A stretch of 64,000 bases of DNA, taken from NCBI RefSeq assembly GCF_028640845.1, contig NC_080546.1:17643020-17707019 (forward strand), given 5' to 3'. Made by a program: the position numbers and the translations under genes. Positions 1 through 11,722 of this stretch are shown in pieces. Numbering within the stretch: the first letter of the stretch is position 1; each line of letters begins with the position of its first letter. This stretch comes from Ahaetulla prasina (Eukaryota; Chordata; Lepidosauria; Squamata; Colubridae). The notes beneath the pieces were generated by a model. The model had not been told where the DNA came from. It worked only from the letters and a program-made list of their open reading frames with translations, and did no database searches.

Positions 1-1269
1 GGGGCCTGCAGAGTAAGCCACAGACCAGGAATGCTTTCCATTCCAACAAATCTTCATCACTCTCTCTTTCTCTCAATCCCCATGCTAAAAACTGCTGAGG
101 AGACGATCTATATTGTGCGCTCAAAGAAAGAAATGAAAGCATTTTGCACCGTGCCCACTCACCAGATACCCGATATGTCCTGTGTGTCTGGACATTAAAC
201 TCTTTGCCCTCTTGTTCCTGGCTTTGTAAACTTCTCCTGTCTGACTTTATGTTTTGGACATCAAGAGCATGCGATTTTCATTGGCAAAATGCAGAGAAAT
301 TTAATGCAAAGGGACTATCAGAGGAACGTGCCTGATGTAGGCATACATATAAGATCTTTACTGGTAACTTGGGGAGAAAAGAGACAGGGACGGAAAAATG
401 GCAAGAGAGACTTAGAGACCCCCACCCCACCACCTGAAATACGATTAGAAAGGGCAGAAACACTAGGGGAAGAGTTAAAAGCAAGTTAACAGACACTATT
501 GTAAAAACATGAACAGCTCACAAAGGTACCAGCCGATTTTTAACTCTGATTTCTTTCTTTAGAACAGTCAGAATCTATTCGTATATCTGAAACTCTGTGC
601 AACTCCCTGCAGTTCTTTTTTTCCAGAATCTGCAGTGGGAACTGTTAAAATTAATCCGCTCTGGAATTTGCCAATATGCTGAATTAAAAGGATGGTGGGA
701 AATAAACTGCACTTTGCTCTGTGGATTGTAATGCAAATAATCAGCCCTGCTTTCAGATGGTTGCCTGGAAGTTCAAAAGCAAACGAAAACCAACAAATCT
801 TGAGTAGCACAATTCTCTCTATATATATTTATTCAGCCGTTTTATGCTCCCTAGCCTATATATTTAGAAATGCAGGCTAAGTATAAAATGTTGTCCACCC
901 ATAGGGTTAGGGGTAAGGTTTCAGGATGCTGAAATAAAATCTAGATTTCACATTAGACCCATAAAACTACACAAGTTTAAGAAGGTTGCCAGAGCAGTCC
1001 AGCCTCCAGGAAAGTGACATACAATCAAACCGCAGAAATTCTAGAAATCTAAGGAATAATATATTTGTACGGCAGGCTTCATTCTGCCAAGCCAGCTCCA
1101 AGAAAAGAAATGAGAGAACAGATTCCACCCAGTATCCAAAATAGTCCCATTTTCTTTAGGGAAAACATATTCCAATCTCTAATTTCAAAGTCAACATCCT
1201 CACAAACAGCATAGCATTTCTTCCGTCTACACTTCTTCTGATAGGCACACATTGCACCATTAACCACGA
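1..1269. other. Intronic sequence, no feature recognised
   Basis: AT-rich intron of FAM13A. I see no conserved exon, no tRNA-like box and no clear terminal-inverted-repeat element. Short open frames on both strands show no family resemblance. Confidence 0.6.
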
Positions 1270-1740
1270 TTTATTTACGGGACCGTCTACTGCCAACGTC
1301 TATCCCCCAACGACCGGTGCGCTCTCACAGAGAGGGGCTCCTCAGGGTGCTGTCAGCCAAGCAATGTCGGCTGGCGGCCCCCAGGGGGAGGGCCTTCTCT
1401 GTGGGGGCTCCTACCCTATGGAACAAGCTTCCCTCTGGACTCCGACAAATACCTGACTTTAGGACCTTCTGCCGCGAACTTAAAACCTACTTATTTCGTC
1501 TTGCTGGACTCGCTTAAATTTTATATTATTAAATTGATTTATGGGTTTTAAATTTTTTAGTAAATTTTAGAGGGAATATTTTTATCTATAAGTAGCCAAA
1601 TTAAATAGGTTTTTTAAGGGTTGTTTTTAGTTTTGTATTGTTGTTTTCTTTTTGTATTTTATTTGTGGCTGAGTCTTTTGGGAGAAGGGCGGTCTATAAA
1701 TAAAAATAAAAATATTATTATTATTATTATTATTATTCAA
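1270..1740 (+). mobile_element. L2-like LINE 3' end with (ATT)n tail
   Basis: The reading frame at 1317-1517 carries the C-terminal signature of L2/CR1-group reverse transcriptases: GRAFSVGAPTLWNKLPSGLR, then a final LKTYLFRLAG. It ends in a stop followed by an AT-rich 3' UTR, the GGGCGGTCTATAAATA end motif and an (ATT)n run at 1709-1736. The copy is 5' truncated and holds only the last ~65 codons. Confidence 0.75.
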
Positions 1741-4259
1741 TGACCACAGTTGACTGAATTCTTACGATACAATAAACAAAACCTTAAGAACAAAATCTCC
1801 TGCTTTGTTAGAAGAAGCCAATTACCCACCTGGTCCAATAGAAGCCCAGAAACATAAACAGGATGTCCTCTTTCCATACGGCTCACTAGAAGCTTATGTT
1901 TAAAGAATGTTGCCTATAACCCCAGATGGAGTATTCAGTTATCAATAATCAGCCCATTCAAACTGTTAATTATCACCACCTCTGATAACATATAATGTTG
2001 AGTTTTGCAAAACCCAAAACCCAAAAAAGCCACACTATCTTATAGGATTCTCACCATAATTGAGTAAGCACCATCCAGGGAAAGCTATCACCTCTAGAAA
2101 GAAAATAAAAGAACAGAAACAGGGAAGGCAATATTTTTATTGTGCAACCAACTTTCACCATTCACAGAATATTACAGGGAACTAAAAGAAGATGTTGTGT
2201 TCCAAAAAAACTAAAAAAAATGCAGGAGAAACAGAGAATTCAACTTCTAGGACATTATTTGAAGGGACTAACGATCAAGTTTGCTAGAAATAAAAGGAAG
2301 GAATATAAAATTGGTTTACTTGACCAAGATTAAAATACTTATGTTAACCTTTAATGGACTTTTCATCACATCAGGACTGAAATGACAACGCTTTATGATC
2401 CAATTGTCATTCTCATCCTCTACGCAGTATCCCATTTCGGGCTCCTGGACTGCCCCATTTTCTGCTGCCTGCTTCAAGCAAGTCTTGTTTAATGATCAGT
2501 TGACTTTGGTCCATTTTCTAAGTTTATTTGATGTGTTTGATGAATATATGTAGGATCCACGGGGATTTGGCAGAGGAGATTGTACTGAAATTGGTGTCTG
2601 CTTTGATTGTTTCATGCCTAAATATAATCTCATGGCAGGTGTTTCTGAGTCTTCTCTCCATCCCCTGAACTTAGTGAGGAATAGTGTCATCTGGGCTCTC
2701 CTGGACCTTCCATATCATTTTCAACTTTCAATACCATAGCAAGCTCTTCACTAGCTCCCTTTTGAGCCAGAACCCAATTTAAACTATTCTTGCTTGTACT
2801 AAGTGACAAACTCCCCAGTATCTGCTTGCCCTCATTTCTACCTATGGTTCGCTAATTCTTTATGTTCCTTTCTCTAGGACATTCTTGGTTCCTTATTCCA
2901 GAGTCATTGTCTCCCAATACCAGGCTTTCAGAGATCTGGCCATCTTTGTGATACTATATAAAAGGAGGTTTAAAAGATCTTTATATTTAATTAGTGGCTA
3001 ATGTAATCAGCGTGTTCCACTCTATCTGATAGTTCCAGGATAACACTTTCTTTAAATTATTATGGATACATATATAGTCAGTGCTAGCCCAGGATGCTAT
3101 TTTAAGTGTGTTGCTTTCATGCTGGATGTTTTAATGTTAATTTTTGTTTATTGGATTCCGAGTTAATTTTATTGGATTGATCTACAATTCATTATTATGT
3201 TATTGTTGTACCTTGGTAAAGGACAAAATAAATAAACAATAACATTATTGCTAGCTTACTTCCTCTCAAGCTGAAACACTTGGCCTTTTAACTGTTATAA
3301 ACCCACCTGATTGCACAACTTTTGATTTCCTTTTTTCTCAACTTAACACACACACACACACATATATATATACAGCATTTGCTACTCTACGAAATCAAGC
3401 GTAAAATAGATAAACGCGTTGCAACTTTTTTAAAAAAAAATATCAGTCATTCTTCTTGAGTGCCATACCTTTATCCAAATCATATAAAGCTAAGCAAACA
3501 CAGCAATTCAAAACTAAATTTCAGAGTCCACTACAACATGTCCTGTTCCCTCTCGTCCTACTCTGCTGTGAAGGAAGAACACGACAGCTAAAGGAACATT
3601 TGAAGAACACGTTTTGTCATAGGGTATAAATGAACTTCCCTATCCTTTTCTCAAGACACACTGTACCAGGCCATTAATCTCCACTATGCTGTCAGCGCTG
3701 TAATTTAAAACTACCAAGGATTTTTCAAAGCCAGGCGATAAAATCAGATCAAGAGTGGTCTAGCTAACTCCTAGACACTAGGATCTGCCATTAATAAAAA
3801 CTTGGATAGATCAATTGGGAACGTACATTCAGAACATTTTCTTCAGTAAAAAAAATCAAATATTTCTAAGGCAACATCCAAACGCTGTAATGAACACTCA
3901 ATCAATCTTATGAGCACTGATCAATATTAAATCCAACTGGGATCTACCTCAGATTTATATACAAAACCGTGTTATTCCCTAGTAAATCTTGGTGCATTTT
4001 TGTTTCTGATGTCATTTAGCAAGGATTTTTGTTGTTGTTGTTGAATCCCTGTTTTTTTTTTCTTTTTTATCCTACAGGGCTGGTTATGGAGGATTATTTT
4101 TCATTCCTGCATCTTGCAATACAATGAATAATCCGTAAGACTTGCTGAAGATTCAGGATTTCTGCTTAGATTCAAAGAAGCTGCATTCCAAACACATATG
4201 GATGGTTCTCTGAACAAATGTATTTTTATTTTTTGCTTCTGATGCCACAATTCAAGCAT
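1741..4259. repeat. Intron, AT-rich; possible LINE tail near 3130-3245 and (CA)n(TA)n at 3340-3372
   Basis: Mostly featureless intron. The stretch ending AAATAAATAAACAATAAC at about 3245 resembles a LINE 3' tail, which is a weak call. A short mixed CA/TA dinucleotide run lies at 3342-3372 and a short GTT run near 4030. Confidence 0.4.
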
Positions 4260-4776
4260 GATGACATGCCTATCTGTGGTATCACCCTTCTCTATGCTTG
4301 TAAGAACAGAGAACAGAGTGGGAAGCTTATAGGAAGGCCAAGAATCTCTAGCGCTGAGAAATGATCTGGTCCTGCCAACAAATAAGGGGACATAGCTATT
4401 CTATTGGCATCCTTCAGTCTCAAAATACTATGATATCGTGCTCTGTAAACAGCATCTAGTGTGGCTAAAAAGGCCAATTCAAGAATGGCAATCCCTTCCA
4501 CACTGAGGGCAGATACATTCTGTCCCCTGCCCAGCCCTCAGATTTTGCTGCTTCCGGGACTGCCTCTTTGCCTCAGCCTGCTGAACAAATGTCTCTTCGA
4601 ACTGGAGAAGGCCATGCTGCGTCTTTAGCCTCCAAGCTGAACGATCGGAGGTCAAGGTTTCCCAGTTGTTAATGTCCATTCCCAGGGCCTTTAGGTCCCT
4701 CTTGCAGATATCCTTATATCGCAGCTGTGGTCTCCCTCTGAGGCGCTTTCCCTGCATTAATTCTCCATACATTCCA

Positions 4777-5335
4777 TTGAGGACCTGTATACTGCACGAA
4801 TCAAGAAGAGGGCCGTGAAAATATCTGCAGATCCCTCGCATCCTGGACATAAACTGTTTCAACTCCTACCCTCAAAACGACGCTATAGAGCACTGCACAC
4901 CAGAACAACTAGACACAAGAACAGTTTTTCCCCGAAGGCCATCACTCTGCTAAACAAATAATTCCCTCAACAATGTCAAACTATTTACTAAATCTGCACT
5001 ACTATTAATCTTCTCATCATTCCCATCACCAATCTCTTTCCATTTATGACTGTAACTTTGTTGCTGATAATCCTTATGATTTATATTGATATATTGACCA
5101 TCGTTTGTGTTATAAATTTTGTACCTTGATGAACGTATCTTTTCTTTTATGTACACTGAGAGCATATGCACCAAGACAAATTCCTTGTGTGTCCAATCAC
5201 ACTTGGCCAATAAAAAATTCTATTCTATTCTATTCTATTCTATTCTATTCTATTCTATTCTATTCTATTCTATTCTATTCTATTCTATTCTATTCTATTC
5301 TATTCTATTCTATTCTATTCTATTCTATTCTACAG
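4777..5335 (+). mobile_element. CR1-L3 (Snake1-type) LINE 3' end with AATAG-family microsatellite
   Basis: The left part translates as DLYTARIKKRAVKI and on to HTRTTRHKNSFFPKAITLLN, the C-terminal end of an L3/CR1 ORF2. Then comes an AT-rich 3' UTR ending TTGGCCAATAAAAAATTCTA and a pure (ATTCT)n array at about 5216-5332. Three other copies of this 3' end are in the window (49.7, 52.4 and 60.5 kb). Snake genomes are known for AATAG repeats seeded by this family. It is inserted antisense into the LINE at 4260-6856. Confidence 0.82.
5216..5332 (+). repeat. (ATTCT)n microsatellite
   Basis: About 23 uninterrupted TATTC/ATTCT units directly after the AATAAAAAATTC end of the CR1-L3. It generates spurious SILFY-repeat reading frames. 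Confidence 0.97.
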
Positions 5336-5339
5336 GAGA

Positions 5340-6854
5340 TCTTTCAGAATCTGACCATCAGCCATTCTCACGACATGCCCAAGCCAGTGTAGACGTCACT
5401 GTTTCAGTACATGCTAGAAATTCCAGCACGTTCCAAGACTGCTATTTGGAACTTTGTCCTGCCAGGTGATGCCAAAAATACGTCGGAGACAGCGCATATG
5501 AAAGGTGTTCAACTTTTTCTCCTGCCGTGCGTAAAGTGTCCAAGGCTCACTGCAGTACAAGAGTGTGCTCAGGACGCAGGCTCTATAGACCTGGATGTTT
5601 GTATGTTCCGTCAGCTTCTTATTAAGCCATACTCTCTTTGTAAGTCTGGAAAATGTGGTGGCCGCTTTACCAGTACGTTTATTCAGCTCAATATTTAAAC
5701 AGAGAGTATCAGAGATAGTTGAGCCGAGGTACACAAAGTCATGGACGACCTCTAGTTCTTGTGCAGAGATTGTAATACGGGGAGGTGAATCCACGTCCTG
5801 ACCCATGACTTGCGTTTTTTTCAGGCTGATTGTTAGTCCAAAGTCTTGGCAGGCCTTGCTAAAACTGTCCATAAGTTGTTGAAGGTCTTCAGCAGAGTGA
5901 GCAGTGACAGCAGCATCGTCAGCGAAGAGGAAATCCCGTAAACATTTCAGATGGACTTTAGACTTTGCTCTCAATCTAGAGAGATTAAAGAGTTTTCCGT
6001 CTGATCTGATCTGGAGATAAATACCCTCTGCTGCAGTTCCAAAAGCATGTTCCAGCATGACGGCAAAAAAAGATCCCAAATAAAGTTGGCGCGAGGACAC
6101 AGCCCTGCTTTACTCCACTTCGAATATCAAAGGAATCTGATGTTAAGCCATCAAAAACTACAGTGCCCTTCATTTCCTCATGAAAGGACCTGATGATGTT
6201 GAGGAGCTGAGGTGGACATCCAATCTTGGGTAGAATTTTATAAAGGTCGTCCCTGCTAACCAAGTCGAAAACCTTCGTAAGATCTATGAAGGCTACGAAA
6301 AGTGGCTGTCTTTGTTCCCTGCATTTCTCCTGCAATTGTCTAAGGGAAAATACCATGTCAGTAGTGGACCTGTTGGCTCGAAAGCCACACTGTGATTCTG
6401 GGTAAACTCTCTCTGCAAGCACCTGGAGCCTCTTCAGTACGACATGGGTAAGCAGCTTCCCTACAACACTAAGAAGAGAGATGTCTCGGTAGTTGTTACA
6501 GTTACCCCTGTCACCTTTGTTCTTGTACAGTGTGACGATATTTGCATCCTTCATGTCTTGTGGTACTCCACCTTCCCTCCAACAAAGACAGAAGATTTCA
6601 TGCAGTTCAGTGGGGATGTTCTCTTTGCAGCACTTCAGATCTTCGGCAGGGATGTTATCTTTCCTGGGTGCCTTGCCAGAAGCAAGGGAGTCCAGGGCCA
6701 TGTTTACTGTTGGTTCACTGTCAAGCTCCTCCAAGACAGGCAGGTATTCGATATTATTTAATGCATCTTCAGTTACCACACTTTCTCTGGAATATAACTC
6801 AGAATAGTGCTGCGCCCAGCGTGCCATCTGCTGTGCTCGGTCCTGGATAACCAT
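5340..6854 (-). pseudogene. Broken LINE reverse transcriptase
   Basis: Two overlapping frames together carry the RT domain. The first (6854-5985) has YKNKGDRGNCNNYRDISLLS, GFRANRSTTDMVF, FIDLTKVFD and GVKQGCVLAPTLF. The second (6100-5414) resumes with FADDAAV, then LKKTQVMG, VYLGSTIS and CLRRIFGITW, and continues as WLGHVVRMADGQILKDLL to 5340. The frame switch near 6030-6060 and later interruption make it non-functional. The cysteine-plus-histidine tail that belongs to it lies at 4479-4770 beyond the nested insertion. Confidence 0.85.
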
Positions 6855-6856
6855 GG

Positions 6857-7190
6857 TTGTCCCAAAGATGCTTTTTCTCTAAAAAGGCAACTGGACTTTT
6901 TTTTGTTTTTCCACTGAAAACGTCCCAAAGGTGCTTTTCAGGAGGCAACTGGGCTTTCTTGTTTTTCTTTTGAAGACGTTTTGCCTCTTATCCAAGAAGC
7001 TTCTTCAGCTCTGACAGGATAGTGGGGAATGGAAGGATATCCCCACTATCCCATCACGGCTGAAGAAGCTTCTTGGATGAGAAGCAAAACGTCTTCAAAA
7101 GAAAAACAAAAAAGCCCAGTTGCCTCCCGAAAAAGCACCTTTGGGACAACCATGACATGGATGACTAAGAAACTCTACAGACTTCCACTG
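6857..7190. repeat. Head-to-head inverted pair of the GAAGCTTCTTGGATGAGAAG repeat
   Basis: A left arm in minus orientation (about 6890-7014) and a right arm in plus orientation (about 7061-7180) share the AAGCTTCTTGGATGAGAAGC motif, AAACGTCTTC and the phrase GCACCTTTGGGACAACCATG. A third partial arm abuts the LINE at 6857. Related copies are at 34.0, 41.0 and 44.9 kb. The family is widespread in reptiles and fish; association with Penelope-like elements is my inference. Confidence 0.6.
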
Positions 7191-7362
7191 AAAACATTTT
7201 ACTTCACATCCAAGATTAACTGAGGAAGCTTCTTGGATGAGAAGTGAAATCTGAAAGCATACTAGTGTGTTCACAGAAATAAAGCTTATCTTATCATTAA
7301 TTTTCTCCAGGTACTTCTATAACTAGTCAGCCAGTATCCTTTCCATTAACTTGCTGAAAAAG

Positions 7363-7659
7363 CAGGGGTGAAATCCAGCAGGTTCTGAAGAACTGGTAGT
7401 GGAAATTTTGAGCAGTTCGGTGAACTGGTAGCGGAAATTTTGAGTAGTTCGGAGAACCGGTAGCGGAAGTTTTGAGTAGTTCGGAAAACCGGCAAATACC
7501 ACCTCTGGTTGGCCTCAGAGTGGGATGGGAATGGGGATTTTGCAGTATCTTTCCCCTGGAGTGGGGACGGAATCAAGATTTTGCAGAATCCTTCCCCTGC
7601 CATGCTCACCAAGCCACACCCACAGAACTGGTAGTAAAAAAATTTGGATTTCACCACTG
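7363..7659. mobile_element. hAT-type MITE (CAGGGGTGAAATCC ends)
   Basis: Ends CAGGGGTGAAATCC and GGATTTCACCACTG are inverted repeats, flanked by 8-bp duplications TGAAAAAG / CGAAAAAG. Internal ACTGGTAGCGGAA units are repeated three times. The family recurs at 19.7, 28.3, 30.7 and 46.5 kb. Confidence 0.82.
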
Positions 7660-8447
7660 CGAAAAAGCAATATTTACAACTGTCTGTAACTATCAATATC
7701 TTTAATTTTATATGTTTTCTAAGAAATCACCTCACTGCCTCTTTCAAGTTGTAATTCTTTTTAGAAGAAGACATCAATGGGTCTCCAAACCGGTCACGGT
7801 TTTCCTACTAGATCTTCTAGTCATACTTACACCCAAATTCCCTACTTACTGGCAAATGTCTTTCCGGCACTATACTATTCTTTTTAAGACTGTTAAAAGT
7901 TAAAGGTATGAGTATAAAGTAGCTTATTGATCAATATTAAAATTAGCCATTTATCTGCAATGTTCTGAAAATTCTTTATAAACTTTTTGCTGACGCCAAG
8001 ATTGAAAAGTTTGTTTTATGGATTTGCTTATAACTAAGGGATGACAAATGGAATGAAATCTGTTTGTAACCCTATGGGATGAAGAGTTATAAAATTGTCC
8101 ATATTTGTAACAATGATTAGAATTCATTTCTTTATTTCTTTTCTTTTTCTTTAACATATTCTTTCTTTTCTTTTTTCTTGTACTTTTTATTATTTCTTAC
8201 TATTCTTTTTGCTTTAAGTTTCATTTGTATTAGTTGTTACTCTGAAATAAAAATCCTTAACAAAATAAGTAAAACTATCTGGATAGAATCTTAACATTTC
8301 TTGATTATGTATTACCCAAAACATGTAATTTTAGGGTTAATGTTATTGGGCAAAGCAACCAAAAGAGGTGCATTAAAACATGTGGGGAGACAAATAAAAT
8401 ACCTCTCTTTGAATCATTAAAGCACTCGTGACTTTTGCCAAGCACAG
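7660..8447. other. Intron; pyrimidine-rich LINE-like tail near 8110-8265
   Basis: AT-rich intron. The T/C-rich stretch from 8125 followed by TGAAATAAAAATCC near 8250 resembles an L1 3' end, at low confidence. Nothing else recognised. Confidence 0.35.
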
Positions 8448-8757
8448 AGCAGTGATTGCTAACGTTTCTGGACTCAGTGCCCAAAATGTGTGCGTGAATG
8501 CGTGTGTGTGCCAGAACTCCCCAAATACAATGCGTGCGCAGCCTCCATGCAAGCACTGTGGCCCCCGCATGCGTCCCACCACCCCGCACATCCACACAGG
8601 CCCCCCGCACATGTGCGGTAAAGACCTGAAGACCAGATGGCCGGCAGGAGGCACCCGTGCATGCGTGAGAGAGATGAACTGGGGCAACGGCTCGCGTGCC
8701 CACAGAGAAAGTGCTGCGTTCCACCTCTGGCACCCGTGCCATAGGTTCGCCATCATG
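8448..8757. mobile_element. hAT-type MITE (GATGGCGAACCTATGGCA family)
   Basis: The right end, CATAGGTTCGCCATCA, and the left end, TGATTGCTAACGTTT, are degenerate inverted repeats; the interior is GC-rich with GCATGCG motifs. Other copies are at 15.9, 30.9 and 51.6 kb. Reading frames inside it on both strands are spurious. Confidence 0.65.
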
Positions 8758-9607
8758 GCACTAGAGGCTCTGCATCTTTTTAGAATGCTTTGGACATTCC
8801 AGATTGTTTATCTTTCCTGGCAATGAAAACTTGCAAGAAAATACAAAGATTAGACATAGCAATCAATGATCCAAGAAACCTTTCCAGTAAAAGCATTTAT
8901 TGAATGTCTCTAGCATTCTGCAATCATGAAAGGCAAGAGAATCCCTAGAAACCATATTTATTTATGCCTATGTAAACACTCAGTCAACCTTGGCTGATTT
9001 CAAAAAGCAAGGCTGTACAGCTTAGTGAAAAATTGCCAAGAAATCCAAGGACTGCAGACTAGACTGGGAAGTCAGAAAAGCATTCCAGAAGAAACAATTT
9101 ACTGTTGCCTAGAAATCTACATGGGGTGTTCATGAATTTATCACAGATAAACTCAACTCAAAGGGGACAAGACTATATTTAACGATGGATTTGGCGATGG
9201 AATTAAAAAAATTAGGTAGAGCTATATTCTTGCTAAATATACAGTATCTTGACATAACCCTCCAATTGTAGCTATTCAACAGGGACCCATTTACATGGCT
9301 GCCCTGTGGAGAGGACATTTTTGGAAGGGGAAGAATACAAACACTCAGATCACAAACGTCTTTCTCCTATTGTATAATATAGACCCTCCCTGGCATACTG
9401 CAATCTCATTGGATCAAAACATCGGTTCCAATTTAACCCTGCCTAGTTATGCTTGTTTTACAAGCTATTATAAGCATGCCATAATTCTATATAACCAACA
9501 GCAACAGAATGTGAACTTAGCCACAGACTTCAGCTTTCCAAGATTTTTTTAAAAAAAAACTTTGCTAAAATATGTATTTTCATGATATGCTTTAAGACGT
9601 GTGTGTG
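8758..9607. other. Intronic sequence, no feature recognised
   Basis: AT-rich intron with no repeat family or exon that I recognise. Confidence 0.5.
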
Positions 9608-9775
9608 TGTCCCCAACAGTCCACAGCGTGCCAGAAACTGGACCATGCAAACAAGCAAAGTCCCATCCATGGGATGCAGGTAGTACATGAAACCATGCCC
9701 CCTCTAGTCCATGGAAAAAATCTTTCTCCACAGAACCAGTCCCTGGTTCCCCAAAGGTTGGGAGCCATTGCTTTA
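9608..9775 (-). mobile_element. hAT-type repeat (CCCCAACCTTTGG family)
   Basis: The right end reads CCAAAGGTTGGGAGCCATTG and the left end GTCCCCAACAGTCCACAG; inside is the phrase CCATGGAAAAAATC typical of this widely scattered hAT family. Degenerate copy. Confidence 0.55.
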
Positions 9776-10437
9776 AGAGGCAAAGACAAAATCTCCTAAA
9801 TTCAGAGAAGATGTTTAAAAAGATTTTTGACATCCATAAGGCAAAATAAGATTCCTGTCCCCACTCTCAAGGTTTGTGGCTGTAAAATGAATTATGCAAA
9901 ATAAAATCATCCAATGCAAATTAGCAAGATAAATACAGAGTCTTTATGTTTGCATGGCCAGCCAATTTGTTATTTCCTATCTGCTGTTTCATCTGTCTTA
10001 GAGCAGCTTCTTTGAAGAATAGATAACAACATCCTGAAGGATCTCTATCTGCTTCTGAGAAAATAATACACAAAAGATAATTTCTCTAAAGAAAGGAATG
10101 ATCATGATAGAAAAGGAAAACAGAATTGTCAGGGAACTGTCACTCTACATATGGGTCTGCCCTCTCTTAACCTCTCATTCCCAAAGGGAAGGAATAAATT
10201 TCAGTTCACAAGCTAAACTATTGAGGGAAGAGAAATATATCCATCAAGATTACAGAAAAATGTATTGAAAAGGTAAAAAATTAGTGAACAGTACTAACAG
10301 TAATATTTCTGTGCTTCCGACACAGAAGCATTACTATTACTACTGTTCACTAATTTGCCGGTGACATCACCGTTGCCCAGGTAAGGGCTCTTTCCACACT
10401 CTTGTGAAGTTGCCCATCAAAGTAGCACCCACTAAAT
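9776..10437. other. Intronic sequence, no feature recognised
   Basis: Nothing identifiable except a small inverted repeat around 10284-10355 built on GTGAACAGTA / TACTGTTCAC. Confidence 0.5.
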
Positions 10438-10677
10438 CCATCGATCCCCAACCTTTCTGGCTTGGTGGGGAGGGGGAGGGGAGAGAAGGGATAGCTCTGT
10501 GTGAGTGGTAGGCACGCATGCGCGAACATGCTCATACGAAGCTTTGCGCATCAACGTGAGTGCCCGCTGCTTGTGCAAGTAGAGCTGTGCTTGCTTGCCC
10601 ACTACTCGCATGGCCCAGTTCCAAATGGGCTGCAGCCCATTAGTGGGCCATGGACCGAGCATTGGGGACCACCACTG
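10438..10677. mobile_element. hAT-type repeat (ATCCCCAACCTTTCTGG ... CATTGGGGACCACCACTG)
   Basis: Terminal sequences are inverted relative to each other (CCCCAACC and ATTGGGGACC). The interior holds a short G-rich tract and CCATGGACC. It is followed at 10690-10830 by a possible tRNA-SINE remnant (GAGTTCGAACATGAGAC). Confidence 0.55.
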
Positions 10678-11435
10678 CATTAATCTACTTGCGGTCACCT
10701 GCTCTCAAACTGTTGGATTGGTGGAAGCTGGAGCGTGGAATGGGAACTCACTCTGTCCTGTAGCAGCAACGAGTTCGAACATGAGACTACCAATCATCAG
10801 ATTTAATCTCTCTCTGCCAAGAACTAAGTAAGGGACTCTGAGCAATCTTATTTTAAACTTTACCGCCCCACCCCTCTAATTTCCAGCAAGATTTTAACTG
10901 TATAGTTTTACTTCTACGGCTGGGGTAGAAATACGACGAAAAGTAAAGGGGACTCCAGGAGTGGACTCCAGGAGACTTGGCCAAGGTCTTAGATTCCCTT
11001 CCAAAAATCTGTTCTCCAATTTCCAAGTACAATCAGCTAAACTGGTTCATGACCATATCTAGATCAATGGTCTTCTTAAATGCTACTTACAGTATTTTCC
11101 AAGGAAGCTTCTTATATATAGTAATACTGTACTAAATACAATAATACTGTACTAAAATAAATTCACATTTTTAATACGTAAAAAGTATTCAAATATTTAA
11201 TTTTGATGAATTAAAATTCATTTAAATCATGTCTGCACATCATTAAATGATTTTAATTACTATCAAAATTAAAATTCAGAATCATCTGTGTTTGGAAATC
11301 TATAAACTCAATAAATAAGTATGTTAATAATAAAAAATCTGGTATCTAAAAACCAAAGCCTACGATGTCCGAATGTTTCTAACAAAGGTACCTCTAATTA
11401 GGTTTCACATTCTGATTACTTTAACTTCATCTGAG
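10678..11435. other. Intron with one possible SINE remnant
   Basis: 10690-10830 resembles a decayed minus-oriented tRNA SINE. 11080-11345 is an AT-rich stretch with ATTTTAATT-type motifs and no identity. Confidence 0.35.
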
Positions 11436-11722
11436 TGTTTCCCCGAAAATAAGATCCTGTCTTATATTTTTTTGAATCCAAAAATAAGCGCTTGGCTCTT
11501 TTTTCGGGGAGGTCTTATTATTTTGGGGCGCGTAGAGCAAGATGGGGCTCCTCTTGCCGTCTTACCTGATTTCCAGCTCTATCTCCCTAACCAGAGGAAA
11601 TGGCGGGGACCGGCTGCGCATGCGTTTAAATATTTTCGGTGAGGGCTTATTTAAGCACATGCACTCAAAAGCCTGATTGGGTTTTACTATCTGCGGAGAT
11701 CTTATTTTTGGGAAACATAGTA
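11436..11722. mobile_element. MITE with TTTCCCCGAAAATAAGA ends
   Basis: Inverted ends TTTCCCCGAAAATAAGA and TCTTATTTTTGGGAAA bound a ~290-bp element containing AATAAGCGCTTGG and CGGGGAGGTCTTATTATTTT. A second copy is at 57105-57420 with the same internal order, which confirms the family and its limits. Confidence 0.75.

Larger units (their letters stand above)
4260..6856 (-). mobile_element. Endonuclease/reverse-transcriptase LINE, 5' truncated and split by a nested CR1-L3
   Basis: Read right to left, this is a non-LTR retrotransposon from the RT palm to the 3' end. The RT part is 6854-5340 and its C-terminal end is 4775-4479 with GKRLRGRPQLRYKDICKRDL and a terminal CPQCGRDCHS knuckle. The 3' UTR runs on to about 4270. 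Between KDLL (near 5340) and YGEL (near 4770) a CR1-L3 copy of about 560 bp is inserted in the opposite orientation. The clade is uncertain: RTE-like features, but FADD rather than YADD in the catalytic box. The upstream endonuclease is missing. Confidence 0.8.

Noticed and set aside
2496..2690. Candidate downstream FAM13A exon on the minus strand
   Set aside because: Translation shows no match to the acidic linker or coiled-coil parts of FAM13A and no splice-phase support.
5105..5469. SILFY-repeat proteins over the (ATTCT)n array (also near 60505)
   Set aside because: Pure microsatellite translation at the end of a CR1-L3.
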